Positions 44,316 to 55,820 of a stretch of DNA of 64,000 nt are shown here, in pieces (within the stretch, counting starts at the first letter, position 1; the number at the start of each line of letters is the position of its first letter). The stretch spans positions 62,001 to 126,000 of the forward strand of contig JAHRHY010000025.1 in the NCBI GenBank assembly GCA_019671135.1, given 5' to 3'. The stretch comes from Linnemannia hyalina. Lineage: Eukaryota > Mortierellomycota > Mortierellomycetes > Mortierellales > Mortierellaceae. The position numbers and the translations under genes were made by a program. The notes under the pieces were generated by a model that saw only the letters and a program-made list of their open reading frames with translations, was not told the origin of the DNA and did no database searches.

Positions 44316-46317
44316 GAAGGACCATTTTAGGATGTGATGTACCAGTACTGTCCAAAGGATATCGCCCCTAGCCTTTCAGCCTCTTTTCTTGTGTTCGATC
44401 CACAAGCGTTTTCGATGCCCGCTTCCATTCATTGCATCAAAGGTTAAGTAAGGGGATGGGGACGCTAAAAGAGGTCGATGAGACAAGGTGTTCTTGTTCT
44501 TTGTACCGCTGCTATCGTACGCCACGTTTGGATCGAATGTTTCTTTTTCGTTTCTTCGTCTCTACACTACAGCACTGTACCGGTAATTACCAATCCAACC
44601 AACCCCTCATTGTAGAATAACCGGAGTGGCAACTAAGGTCTTTTTTCGTTGTTTAAACCGACTCACTTGTAGAACATAGGGTGAGAATGAGAGAATGAGC
44701 GGATGAAAGGTAGACAGAGAGAGACACACACCATATGCAGCAATATCCCACACCTCCTCCCTCCTGTGGTGCCACACAAAACAAAGATCGGCAACACCTC
44801 TTATGCAAGGAAAGAGCGAGGTGGACTGGATTGACCTCCCTATCTTGATGTTGTTGTTGCTATTAGGTTAGGTTGTTCTTTTTTTGATGTTTGGTGTGGG
44901 TTGTGCCTAGGTCTCATAAGGAGAGAACAGAAAGCGAGATACAACGATCGGCCCTTGTTGCTGCACCATCTGGACAGACAGGAAGTCGTCATTGGTGTTT
45001 TCCTTTGCCCATGTGTAATTCCACGGATTGCTTTTATGTGTAACAGCCCCAAACACAAACAAAACTAAGCAAAAACTAACAACCCTCGGTTTGGTTATCT
45101 ATCGGAAAGAAATGAAAAGTGGAGCCATCGAAAGAGGTGGAGACAGGAGGGTTGCGTTGGGGTTTTGTGTTTTGGTTTGTCATCTTGCTCATCCATGCTA
45201 GTCGTTTGGTGTCCTCCGCCCCTCTTCTCTCCTTCTCTCCAAACAAACAAACAGATCACACCAACGAACACATATCTCCTTTTTTTGTTCTGTTGTTCGC
45301 TGTTCTCGACATCACTCCTCACCTCTCTTCTCTCTTTCTCTAAATTTAATCGGGGTTGGTTGTCCTCTTTTCCATTTTCCTTATCGGAGATACAATATCG
45401 CCCATTGCGTACACAAACACAACCGGACATAAGCGGCTACTTTCCCAGGGTGGGGTATGCCAACGGCAGACGACAAACGAGCAAAGCAGAAACCAGTTAA
45501 ATGCATCAATAATTTTGAGGGGAAGAAAAAGAACGGGTGGTGGTGGTGGTTGATGAGAGCACCACTCTTAAAAAATGCGGAGAAGTGGGTCCTTGCTTCG
45601 CTTTTTTTTTCTTTCTTCCATGTCGCTCTTTTGCTGACCCAACGAATGCAACTGGATCATGTCTATGGCTAACACTCTTGCAGTAATGTTGACCCCACGG
45701 AATAACATTATTCTGGACGACAAAAAAAAAAGAATATGTAGAAGGAGTTAGAAGATTGAATCCCCTACTTCCTCGTTACTGTCAGCCGTTTTGTCTGTGG
45801 TCTGGTCTCGTGTCTTGCTTCCTCTCATACCACTTTCTATTATTCCTCCCCGCAGCAACGACAGAGAGAATTGTGTTCTCCGCTTTCTTTCTACTCGCTG
45901 CGACAATGGGGAAATGGACATAGACTGGTTACCCCAGTTGTGGTGGTTTGCCTTTTTTGTGTCAATGTTCTATCTTATCTCTCCATTGTTACACTCGCGG
46001 AGAAAATAATGAACGGCTCCACGGAGCACAACAAAGTCAAGGAGGATGCGACAAAGAGATAGGAAGAAGAATAGTGGAGAAATGTGGAGAAGTAAGAGAG
46101 AAAGGGAGGCTAGATTGTTCGTTATTGTTCGTTGTTGGGGTGGGTTGCAGTGTATAATGCAGGTACAAGAAAAGGTACCATCTTATTTATTCGTATTACT
46201 CGTGTTTTGTTTGTTCATGTACAGTACATTGCTCGTGGATTGAAAGGAGAAGCAAGAAAAATAGTAACAAAGGTCATAACTACGACTTATCGACTATAGC
46301 CCTCCTTTGTGGATAGC

Positions 46318-49300
46318 TCAAAGGACGCGCTCCCGGGTAGGGATAGTATACATACGGTTGCCCATCAGGAACCGATCCAGTTTGGGCAAGTAAACCAACT
46401 GGTGTTCAACCAGGAACTGAAGCGCCATCAATCGTTCAATCCCTTCGATTTGGCAAAACCCAGGTGCGTACGAAGCTCTTCCACCCATGGTCGACGAGAC
46501 CGGCGCCGGGGACGTGAAGGCGAGCGGTGGCGGAGGTGGGAGTAACGGTTTGTTCCACCCTAATGGTATCCCTGCTCCTACTCCTGCCACTGGCGATGGT
46601 GCTCTATTAACAGCTGGCTCAGACGAGACTGGTTGAGTGCCTTGGCTTGTCCATGCATTCGAAGACAACGGCGCACCATGACCAGGAGGCAAACCGAGGG
46701 CAGAAGATGGCGAGGGAGACGGAAAGGTCTCACCAACACCAATACCACCACTACCACCAGCCGATCCTAAACTGGACGATACTGTTCCTGATGACCTAAC
46801 TTCTACCAAATGTGATCCAAACCTGGCGGTGGCAGGGGCAGTAGCCTTGTCACCAACAGTAGCACACGGATTTGACTCGTTGGAAACAATATCTGCTGCT
46901 GCTGTAGCTCCAGTGAGACAAGGAGGTGAGGGCGGGATGGTCGTGGGTCTACCCTCCCCACACTCACTACTAGTTGTTTCCTGAAAGGGTGACGACGACG
47001 CAGTATTGCACCGGGATCCCTTGAACAGACTCCTCACAAACATCTGCATCACCTCCTCTTCTTCCGGATCCAGACCAAATATACCCGTCAGCTCTTCGAC
47101 CTCTAGCCAGAGAACCGCTATCTCGGACCCGCATGCCCAACGTGGGACAGACCCGATCAGTTGCTGGAGAAGAAGCGGGATCTTGGACTCAAAGACTTGA
47201 AGGTTGGGGCAGGACTCGAGTATCCGGAAACTACTTGCCTGGAGACGGAGCATGGTCTGCTGTTGGAGGTAATGCTGCGTCTGCAGGGCTTGATAGAGGA
47301 GCGATGACGGTTGGGCTGGTGGTGAGCTCGGCAAGTCTCCTCCATGTCCTCCAAGTCCTCCACCTGGGTAAACATACTGCTGCTGCTGTTGCATGGCTGA
47401 CGACTCTGATCCAAATGGAACAAAAGTCGAATGGGACTGGTGGCCTAATTGCTCATAAAGCTTTTGTTGTTGTTGCGGGCTCTGTTGGTCGTAAATGTTC
47501 TGTGTCGAGTAGAATGCATGATGTGGTGTCTGATGTGGCAAGACGAGGGTTGCATTCGGATTCTGAATGGAAGGGTAATGCGACATATCCTGGCTGTCAT
47601 CTAGAACCTGGAACGAGACAAGGTGCGGATGGTGGTGCTCCAACAGTGTATCCAAAAGCTGTGGGCACTTGGCAACGACCCGACTGTGGACCACAAACTG
47701 TTTGAGACGAGGGATCACCTGCAGTAGCAGAGCCAGCTGGTCCTGGACTCGGCTGGCACTAGAAGGCTGCTGTTGGTACCGGTTCACAGGATAGATATGA
47801 CTCTGGCTCGAACCCAGGGATGGACTTGGGCCCATCGAGGAAGACGACAATGAGTTATTCTGCAGCTGCAGTTGCTCATGGGACAGATCTTCGATCAAAA
47901 GGGGCTCGTTCAACACCAGTCGGGTCAGCAGTGGACAATGGTTCTTGAGCATCATGGCCAGTTCCGAGATCATGACAGACTGTCGCGAGGGTGGACTCGT
48001 TAGTTCTGCTTCTAAACTCAGACTTGCCGTCGCGTCCAGGTTATCGTCGCCACTGTCCGTGTACAAACTGCTGCTTTCACATTCGTCCCGACTCTGACCG
48101 CCATTCATCCGACTGTGAGCTTGACTGTAGGTCGATCCTTGGAAGATCGCATCACTTTGGACAGAGGGTGGTCCAATCGTGGCCGCAGGGGTCTTGTGCC
48201 GCATCTCTTCAAAGGCCAGTGTCTCGAGGTTGGGGAACAGGGCAAGGAGTTCGGGGATAATGACTGTTCCTCGAAATGTCAACGATCGTACTGTTGGGAA
48301 CTGGTCCTGTGGTCCTGCAGGTGCTGTCGAGGTGCCTTGACTGCGATGGAAAATTCTTTCCCTGTGGATGCAATTGCTACAGAGAGTCGCGGCAGAGGGT
48401 GGGTAGGTCTCCCCATAATCAACATCCATGTTGTCACTGTCATCGTTCTGGGACGAGTGCCTCGAGTAGGGTGCCTCTGTATATAAACCAGCGCGGAAAT
48501 GGTGTCCTGGGAACGATAGATCCTGGGACTGACGATATTGGCGAGACGCATGCTGCAGTTGTTGTCGATGGTGATGACGGGCATAGGGATGAGAAAAAGT
48601 CCTGCAAGAGCAGGATGGGACAGAGACGACGTCGAGATCGAGGGCCTGTAATGCCGGCAGGAGGCGTATCATCTCGACGAACTCATTCACCAGGAACTCG
48701 TATCGCAAGAACGTCAAATGGGTCAACTGGTTCGGCTGCAGTGCTTGTGCCTTAATCCCCTGCAGGAACGAGCTTCGGATTGCCTTGTCTCGGGTCCCAA
48801 GTCCGCCTTGCTGCTGCTGTCCTGGGTGCTGCTGTGAGTAGTGTTGACCTGGATACACATCTGTTGACTGGCGCATTTGTTGGTTAATCTCATACTGCTG
48901 GTGCTGCTGCTGAAGGTGCTGTTGTTGCTGTTGTTGCTGTTGTTGCTGGTAGTCCTGGTGATGATGGTGCTGCATCCTAGGACTGGATCCCGGCTCCTGT
49001 ATTCCTGCCGCTGCCGCCGCTGCCGAATACCCGATACCTCCACCGGGAGTAGCACCCATCCCTATCCCAGTCTCAGTCCCTGCCGGACCCCTTTGGTATT
49101 CCCTACCACCCTGGCCCCCGTCACTTCCTTGAACCCTTACACCCAATGGTGCCCAACCAGCCTGGCCACTGTTGGTATGGTTGTTGTTCTTCCGTCCAAT
49201 TCTTCCTCTCTCCTTTTCTTTCTTTCTCCCCCTCCGTCCACCATTCCCCCTAACATTGCTGTCAATAGCTGTTGTCGCCTCACCTGCTATTTCTCCACCT

Positions 49301-50232
49301 ACATGAACACCACTTATCCCTTTTCCTGTTGCTTTCCGACCACCACTACTGGGACCTTCTGCAGCGTTCCCTCCTCCTCCACTTCCCGTAGCCAGACCAT
49401 TCCCGTGCCCACTTACAACACTACCTTCATGACGTTGGGTTCTTCCGCTACCACCTCCTGCTCCTGCTCCAGTCATTCCTTGTCCATGATGGTTGGAGTG
49501 ATGGTTAGATTGATGGCGAGAGTGGCGAGTCAAGTGGTGCAAAGAAGAGGAAGAAGGCCGTGTCAGAGGAGCGAGCGTTGCGGGTGGTCCATGCTTCCAG
49601 TCCCGGTCTTTCTTGTGTCGCCTTGAGCTCTTCTTGCCGTTGTTACTGTTGCCGAGGTTGTCGTGGTGGTTGCTGTGAGTCGAAGACTTTGATGTGAGCT
49701 GTGTAATGGCCGCTGTTAAAACTGCGGCTGCGGCTACAGCAGCAGCGGTAGAAGTCGCTGTCGCCACACCGCCATCGTGCGGACCACTTCCAGTTCCAGT
49801 CCCAATACCAGCAGAAGCAACCAGAGGACCAGAAGAGGTCGAGGAAGGGGTTTGAGCGTTGAGATTGAGACAATTTAGGCGCTGCTTGAGGGTTCTTATG
49901 ACGACACCCTCAGGCGACGCGGGGACAGGTGGGAGAGGATGAGGACGAGAGGGAGCAGAGACGGCGGCAACGCCTCCTGCGGTCGCAGAGGATCCCATTG
50001 AGCTGGAAGGCATCTGGATGAATTGACTTGAGGAAGCAGCATAAGAAGAACGAGTAGCAGGACTCTGGACTGGCTGCATCATCCCGTCTGCTGTTACTGT
50101 TGTTGTTGTTTGTTCGGCTGGTTCAATTGTTGTTGTTGTTGAGGATGCAAGGTGTGTCGGGAAAGAGCTGGTTCCTATTGTTCCGGTGGTGTCGCAAGTA
50201 GTAGGGGCATGGTCAGCATATGTGAACAACAT
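46318..50232 (-). CDS. Long leucine-rich-repeat-like protein with disordered N terminus
   Basis: One uninterrupted frame of 1,304 residues from ATG at 50232 (MLFTYADHAPTT). The frame also runs upstream through a CT microsatellite, giving an RERERER stretch, but has no ATG there. Residues 1 to about 500 are Ser/Thr/Gly/His/Gln-rich, with basic patches (GRRGRKKEKERGRIGRK) and polyGln. From about 500 to 1030 degenerate leucine-rich units recur: QLTHLTFLRYEFLVNEF, VRSLTFRG..IIPELLALFPNLETLAF, LLTRLVLNEPLL, IPRLKQFVVHS, SFRILESCPNLQVFESKIPLL. This resembles the F-box/LRR-type proteins abundant in this fungal group, but I see no F-box. The C-terminal part is Pro/Ser-rich with a folded end (MALQFLVEHQLVYLPKLDRFLMG). 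The lack of introns over 3.9 kb stands out against its neighbours. Function unknown; probably protein-protein interaction. Confidence 0.78.
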   Translation of the reverse strand: MLFTYADHAPTTCDTTGTIGTSSFPTHLASSTTTTIEPAEQTTTTVTADGMMQPVQSPATRSSYAASSSQFIQMPSSSMGSSATAGGVAAVSAPSRPHPLPPVPASPEGVVIRTLKQRLNCLNLNAQTPSSTSSGPLVASAGIGTGTGSGPHDGGVATATSTAAAVAAAAVLTAAITQLTSKSSTHSNHHDNLGNSNNGKKSSRRHKKDRDWKHGPPATLAPLTRPSSSSLHHLTRHSRHQSNHHSNHHGQGMTGAGAGGGSGRTQRHEGSVVSGHGNGLATGSGGGGNAAEGPSSGGRKATGKGISGVHVGGEIAGEATTAIDSNVRGNGGRRGRKKEKERGRIGRKNNNHTNSGQAGWAPLGVRVQGSDGGQGGREYQRGPAGTETGIGMGATPGGGIGYSAAAAAAGIQEPGSSPRMQHHHHQDYQQQQQQQQQQHLQQQHQQYEINQQMRQSTDVYPGQHYSQQHPGQQQQGGLGTRDKAIRSSFLQGIKAQALQPNQLTHLTFLRYEFLVNEFVEMIRLLPALQALDLDVVSVPSCSCRTFSHPYARHHHRQQLQHASRQYRQSQDLSFPGHHFRAGLYTEAPYSRHSSQNDDSDNMDVDYGETYPPSAATLCSNCIHRERIFHRSQGTSTAPAGPQDQFPTVRSLTFRGTVIIPELLALFPNLETLAFEEMRHKTPAATIGPPSVQSDAIFQGSTYSQAHSRMNGGQSRDECESSSLYTDSGDDNLDATASLSLEAELTSPPSRQSVMISELAMMLKNHCPLLTRLVLNEPLLIEDLSHEQLQLQNNSLSSSSMGPSPSLGSSQSHIYPVNRYQQQPSSASRVQDQLALLLQVIPRLKQFVVHSRVVAKCPQLLDTLLEHHHPHLVSFQVLDDSQDMSHYPSIQNPNATLVLPHQTPHHAFYSTQNIYDQQSPQQQQKLYEQLGHQSHSTFVPFGSESSAMQQQQQYVYPGGGLGGHGGDLPSSPPAQPSSLLYQALQTQHYLQQQTMLRLQASSFRILESCPNLQVFESKIPLLLQQLIGSVPRWACGSEIAVLWLEVEELTGIFGLDPEEEEVMQMFVRSLFKGSRCNTASSSPFQETTSSECGEGRPTTIPPSPPCLTGATAAADIVSNESNPCATVGDKATAPATARFGSHLVEVRSSGTVSSSLGSAGGSGGIGVGETFPSPSPSSALGLPPGHGAPLSSNAWTSQGTQPVSSEPAVNRAPSPVAGVGAGIPLGWNKPLLPPPPPLAFTSPAPVSSTMGGRASYAPGFCQIEGIERLMALQFLVEHQLVYLPKLDRFLMGNRMYTIPTRERVL

Positions 50233-53200
50233 GAGGGACACGATTTGCTCTCTCTCTCTCTCTCTCTCTCTCCTACTCTCACTCTCATACGGTTCTCGCA
50301 CTCACTCACTCACTCACTCACTCATTCATTCACCCACTTGTACGCACTCGCACTCGAATTCGCACTCTGTCGGTCAGTATGCTTTCGCACTTGAACTCGC
50401 ACTCGCACACTCACTCACACACATATAATCCGGTCTCATTTCCTCGCTCGGGTCTCTATCATACTGAGCCAGTCTAACCGATATCTCTTTTCATTCTCGC
50501 ACGCACACACACAGGGGTGCGTGGTAGAAGAGGAAGGACGAGAGAGAAAGTGGAAGGAAAGGAAGGGTAGGGCTAAGAAGGTTGATGTAATCTTCCTTCT
50601 AAGCTTTTTGACTGATCCAAAACAGAGGATGGAAGTAGGACGAGAAAAAAGGGTGGTATGTAAGGCATGAGAGCGAGAAGAGCGTCAGAGAGATCGTCAA
50701 CAGGCGTGTTATTTTGTGATTTAGCGGGAGAGTTCTCAGTAGAACCAGCTCACAGAAGAAAGCCAAGAAGAGAGAGGTGTGAAAATGTGCATGTGTGATA
50801 CTTACCAGTTGCAAGCGTCTCTGGCTTTCTATCCCTTTTTTTTCTGATATGACGGTTTTGATTGCTCGCTTGGCCCGTTGTGAAGAGGAAGCGATTGAGC
50901 GGGAGAGAGAGGATGGAGCTGTTTTGAACAACAACGAAGAGAGAGATAGAGCGAGAGAGAGAGATAGAGAAAAGGAATGGTTCGATCTGGTGTGGAAAGG
51001 ACAAGGTGGACGTTGAAGTGGAAGGTACATGGGTCGAGTGGCAATAACGAAGACAGTATTGACAATTAGAAGAGGGACCGAAGGGTGAGAAGAGAAAAAG
51101 AAAGAGGCAAACGACGGTTGGTGTGGGTCTGATGGATATGAAGGTTGTTTATCATATATATGATAACGGAAGGAAGGAAGGAGAAGAGGTATAAAGTATC
51201 AAGACGGAGATGACATTAACAAAGGAGAAAGCGGTCAGGGGAGCGGGAAAAGCTGTCAGAGCGAGAAAGAAAAATAAACATGGCCCCATCATTGACCCAA
51301 TCAGAGCAATCCATTGGGGAGGCAATACAACTTTCTTCCTTGTTCTGCTAAGACAACAAACTAGTTTTATTTTGTCTCCTGGTGGGATTGTCCAATAGAT
51401 CAATTGCTTTCTATGGCACAGTCGCAAAAGAGGACAGAGCGAGAATTAATCTCTCTCGCTTGCTCACCATGGAAGGGAAAGGGAATATGATCAGTGGACA
51501 CGTCCTCCTTTGTTCCAGCTTCCTTCTTCGCCATCGTTCTTCCCATTCTCTGACAACACAAAGGCAGGCGCAAACACAAACACAAGAAACCTGTCATCAC
51601 ACATGCACGGCAAACAAGTTCTGTTCCCCACCCCTTTGTCTTTGATCTTGGCCGTTTGCATAGAAACAACACAAACGTATACATGCACGTACACGAAAAA
51701 ACAACATCAGAGCGACTCCGTGAGTTGAAAGTCTCCTTGAGTGATAATGTCTTCTTCACTCCCCTTTGTCCAAGTGAATCACTCTATCATTTTTGCCGAT
51801 CAAACTTTTTTCAGGCCTCTTTTTGTGCACGGTCAAGGAGAGCTATTTGCACGGGTTAGAACATAAAAGGCAAAGGGAGCTAACATAGAGAAAGACTGAA
51901 CGTCAGCATTTAAAAAGACTTGAGATCTTGAGCAAAGAATAACAAAAAAACAACAACCCACCTTCATTTCTACATCTTTACTCCATCTCATTATCCAACA
52001 CGGTGTATTAAACCAATTGTGGCGGAAGACACCGGCCTGAACAGCAAGTGTTACCATCATTGGTATCGCAACTTCACGTTCAAACTACACATACTTCTCC
52101 CACCAAGCAACGACAACAATAACATGGTTTCATATCATGTCCCTGCATTCAGCGCCAACTTCCCCCTGTCGTCATCAAAAGGGCGCCTTTAAACAGAACC
52201 AAGAAATTTTGTCCCTATTTGCCAAACAGCAATTCATTTCGTCACACCCGAAAAATTGAACGGGCAAACCAGTTTTTCGATCCTTGCCAATCCTTCCTTC
52301 CTTCCTACCTTCCATCTTCCTTCTTCCTTCTCTTTCATTTTACGCGCGAACCCCCTTTTTTTTGCAAGCTGAAAAGGGTCTAGATCGATCTCTTACTCTC
52401 CCACTCTTTCTTCCTCTCTCCATCCTACTTTTTCGCACTCACCTTTGCCTCTTAAGCAATGCCGTGGCGTTGTCTTCTTGGAAAACTTATCCAACAGTCA
52501 TGGACTTGATACGACAAGGTCTCATTTATTGCGATTGGAGCTTGAAGCGTTCGATGTTGAAGTAAATATTGTTGCTCGAAAGGGTTACTGCTATTCAAGT
52601 GATAGGAAAAAAACCAACAACGAGCGGAGTTTATTCAACAATAAAGCGTGTAGTGTACTTTCCTTCCAAATAACATGGCTCTCCAACAAGGCTGTTTGTA
52701 TCTCTGCTTGATGAATGTACAGAGGCCACGCCACCCATCCGGCGGGCAGTGTGTTAGCTTTGAATGTGGGGTGGACGCGTGGTATCATGGAAGTAACGTG
52801 CAGAAGGTGAAGATAGCGAGAATAAAGAACTGCACAGGTGTCTCCTGTGGTGCCGCAGCTCACCCGGCTTATTACTATGCATGTTCCGTCCCCCTTGTGG
52901 ACCCACAGCATATCCAACTGCACCGTGCTGGACTAGCAACTTCTGTTGCGTCGAGCTTAGACTAATCACGCCCTTGATTACCGGACCCTCAGCATAGAGC
53001 AGCTTATGATTGAAGCCGCATAGTACGAAATCAAATGAGCTTGTGAATATCGGAATGCCGTTGCGACAAAAATAAAATACACTAGACGATCCATGGGCGC
53101 TTGAAAATAAACACTCGCCTAGTAGTGATCATGTTCAGCTATGAATCCCTGCTCCTCGGTTCGTTGGCACCTCCTTAGGATAGTCTCGTTCCTCTTTCGA

Positions 53201-53549
53201 AGAGTCAACCTTTGACCACACTGTCTTCACGATAGATGCATGGAGGGGTATATGCCCGTGTATCTGCCCATGTGCAAACAACTGACAGTGCTCTCATTCT
53301 GTAGATAGGGTTATGAAAAAGAAGACTGAGATTCGCCTACAAGCGGACCTTGCTCCTGTTCTCCCTGTCTTGCGCCTCTTGTAGGGCTCATTCATTCTCT
53401 TCTCTCTTGCTCTCCTCTTGACATCTTTCACACTCTTTTCATCATCATTACTTCTCTCTTCCCCACTTACATCCGCACCCTTTCCCTCCTTTCTTCACAT
53501 CTCTCGTCAATCACTCACATCCCCCTCTCCCCATTCCATCTCGAAAACA
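50233..53549. other. Intergenic, about 3.3 kb
   Basis: No gene recognised. A CT run (about 50249-50272) and a CACT/CATT run (about 50299-50335) lie directly before the leucine-rich protein start, followed by CA/GA-rich tracts. CT-rich DNA at 53390-53549 is the leader of the FAD monooxygenase. Short frames have no family resemblance. Confidence 0.45.
50249..50272. repeat. CT microsatellite in leader of leucine-rich protein gene
   Basis: About twelve CT units, GA on the sense strand, ending some 17 nt before the ATG at 50232. Confidence 0.85.
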
Positions 53550-55820
53550 ATGCCAGGAAAAGTCTCGGTGACGATTGTAGGCGGAGGAATCGGCGGCCTG
53601 TCGCTTGCAAACATGTTTGAGCACGCCGGTATCAACTATGTGATCCTCGAAAAGTCCTCCAACGTCAAGCCCCTGGGTTCTTCCCTTGGACTCGATGCCA
53701 GTTCTCTGCCAGTTATGGAGCAACTGAATTTGCTTGACGACTTTTACAATGCCTCCAAGCCTGTCCGTCAGTTCAATTTTTATAACGAGGCTGTCGAGTC
53801 GACTGGCGTCGTTGACTTCGCCTGCATGACCGAGATGTAAGAGAGACTTCTAGTATCAATTGACTTGTACTTTTGAGGTCATTGTCTCCTGGAACTCCAA
53901 TGTGGACAAGCACCTTGCAGTCTCAAACTCACTCTATTATCTTTCACATTTCATTTTCATGTCTCACAAAGTGGAGGATACCCAGCGGTGATCCTAGACC
54001 GCCCTGCGTTCTATGACATCCTGTTGAAGAACCTGCCAAAGTCCAAGATCCTCTACGGCAAGCGTGTCACCGAGATCGAGCAAGACGACAAGGGCGCCAC
54101 CGTTCGTTGCGCAGACGGAAGGTATTGCATCTTCTTTCCGTCTTTTTTCTTTTACTTCCTTGACTTCCCAGTAATTGCTCATTCCCTGCTCTCCATTCCA
54201 TCCTCCCTGCGGATGCTCATCTGATTTGTCAGGATAAGAAACGGAAATCTATTGTTTACTGGGAGCACTCTCTCAAACATCGGGAAGCATCCAGATGCTT
54301 CTTGTTGTTCAGCATTAACTTTGGCCCTGTTTGTCCTTTTGAACACCTGTAGCATTTATACGAGCGACATTGTTGTGGGCGCGGATGGTGCATACAGTGC
54401 GGTCCGTCAAATAATGTATAAGGAGCTGGCTGAGAAGGGCAAACTGTCTGCCAATGATGCCCTGCCATTGAGCTATGACCAACACTGCCTCGGTAAGTCG
54501 AGTTCTCTTCTTTTTGCTCACCAATGTTATCAATAGCTGAACTGTTGCCATACGATTGACTCTTTTCTCCTTTGCTTCCTATGACAAATAGTTGGAGTCA
54601 GCGAGCCCTTTGATCCCAAGGACCATGAGCTGCTTCGCAGAAAGACTTCTGACTTTGAGATCGTCATCCCCAAGTCTGACCCCTTCTACGTAAGTAGCCC
54701 TCTCATCTCCACATACATGTCAAACAAGAATACTCCAGCCGCCGTGCAGACCAATTAATTACATGCCTCCTTTTTATTTACCCTTTCCTATCTAGGCGAT
54801 CTACATGCCACTGCCAGGCAACCGTGTGTCATGGGCAGTGATCCACAACGTACCCAAGGCGAGCGCCAAGGACGGCGAGGCCCGATTTTCGGAATGGGGT
54901 CCAGAAGCAACTGAGGAGATGATTAACTTTGTTCGCCACCAGCCCAGTCCACTCAAGTGCACCCTGGGCGAGGTCATCGACCGCACCCCTAAGCATTTGA
55001 TCTCCAAGATCATGCTTGAAGAGAAGTATTTCGAGTCCTGGTACAATGGACGAGTTGTCCTCCTTGGCGATGGTATGTTGTTGCTTTGTGGCTTTTTATA
55101 TGCCTGTTGTTGTTCTTGGTGTGTGTGGTGATGTGTGCGAGGGTGAGATGAGTTTCTAACAGGGTGTCTTGGTTCTTTTATGTTTGGTCCAATTTCTTAG
55201 CATGCCACAAGGTAAGACGTCAAATTATTTGTCTGCTACTCCATTCATTGTCCCCTGCTCTTCTAACTGTGCACCAAACCATACTCATCACTCTCTTACA
55301 TCTCACTCACTCCTTGTGAACTCAAAATAGGTAGTGCCAAGTGCAGGATTAGGCGCCAACTTGGCAATTCTGGACGGCGTCCACTTGTGCAATCTCCTCG
55401 TGGACATACCCTCACCCACCCAGGAAAACATCGCCATCGTCTTTGAGAACTACTTCGGCAACCGGTCCAAGATCGCCCAGGCCGCCCTCGACAATGCCCG
55501 CCAGTTCGGGAAAGTCATGTCCAACCGAGTACGCTTCTCCTTTGTTTTTTTTCCCCTTCGGTCGTATGTTTTTCTTGCGTGTTGTTTCCTAACGCTTATT
55601 CTTTTCGTTTTTGTTCTTCGCAACACAAAAGGGCTTTGTGTCGGAGGTGGTGCGCAAGATCTTTTTCAACTACATTCCAGACTGGATGACGCGCATGCAA
55701 AACACCCAGCGATTGCAGTTCCGTCCTCAGTTGCATTTCTTGCCTCAGGTGCCTGACCGTGGCACACCTAAGGCCCAACCCCAAGAGCCACGTCTCTTTG
55801 TCTCCGCCGCCACCGCTTAA
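53550..55820 (+). CDS. FAD-dependent monooxygenase (aromatic hydroxylase class)
   Basis: Eight exons, 53550-53836, 53972-54121, 54353-54492, 54592-54689, 54796-55072, 55201-55211, 55331-55528 and 55632-55820, close in phase as 449 residues. The start is MPGKVSVT, directly before the dinucleotide fold; an upstream in-frame ATG at 53418 would put a long Ser/Phe-rich stretch in front. Motifs: GGGIGGLSLANMFE (GxGxxG, residues about 11-24), the DG-type motif in DIVVGADGAYSAVR, and LLGDACHK...VPSAGLGAN (second FAD motif, GD). This is the salicylate hydroxylase/UbiH/zeaxanthin epoxidase-like class: NAD(P)H-dependent hydroxylation of a small aromatic or terpenoid substrate, identity unknown. Exon 6 is an 11-nt microexon inside the GDACHK motif. 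No biosynthetic cluster is seen alongside. Confidence 0.88.

Larger units (their letters stand above)
43365..46317. other. Intergenic, about 3 kb
   Basis: No gene recognised. It holds a compact GC hairpin at 44301-44315 and CT-rich and homopolymer tracts. The part nearest 46317 is the 3' flank of the leucine-rich protein gene. No domain, tRNA or rRNA is seen. Confidence 0.45.

Noticed and set aside
50233..50301. RERERER N-terminal extension of the leucine-rich protein
   Set aside because: It reads through a CT microsatellite and lacks an ATG; taken as leader.
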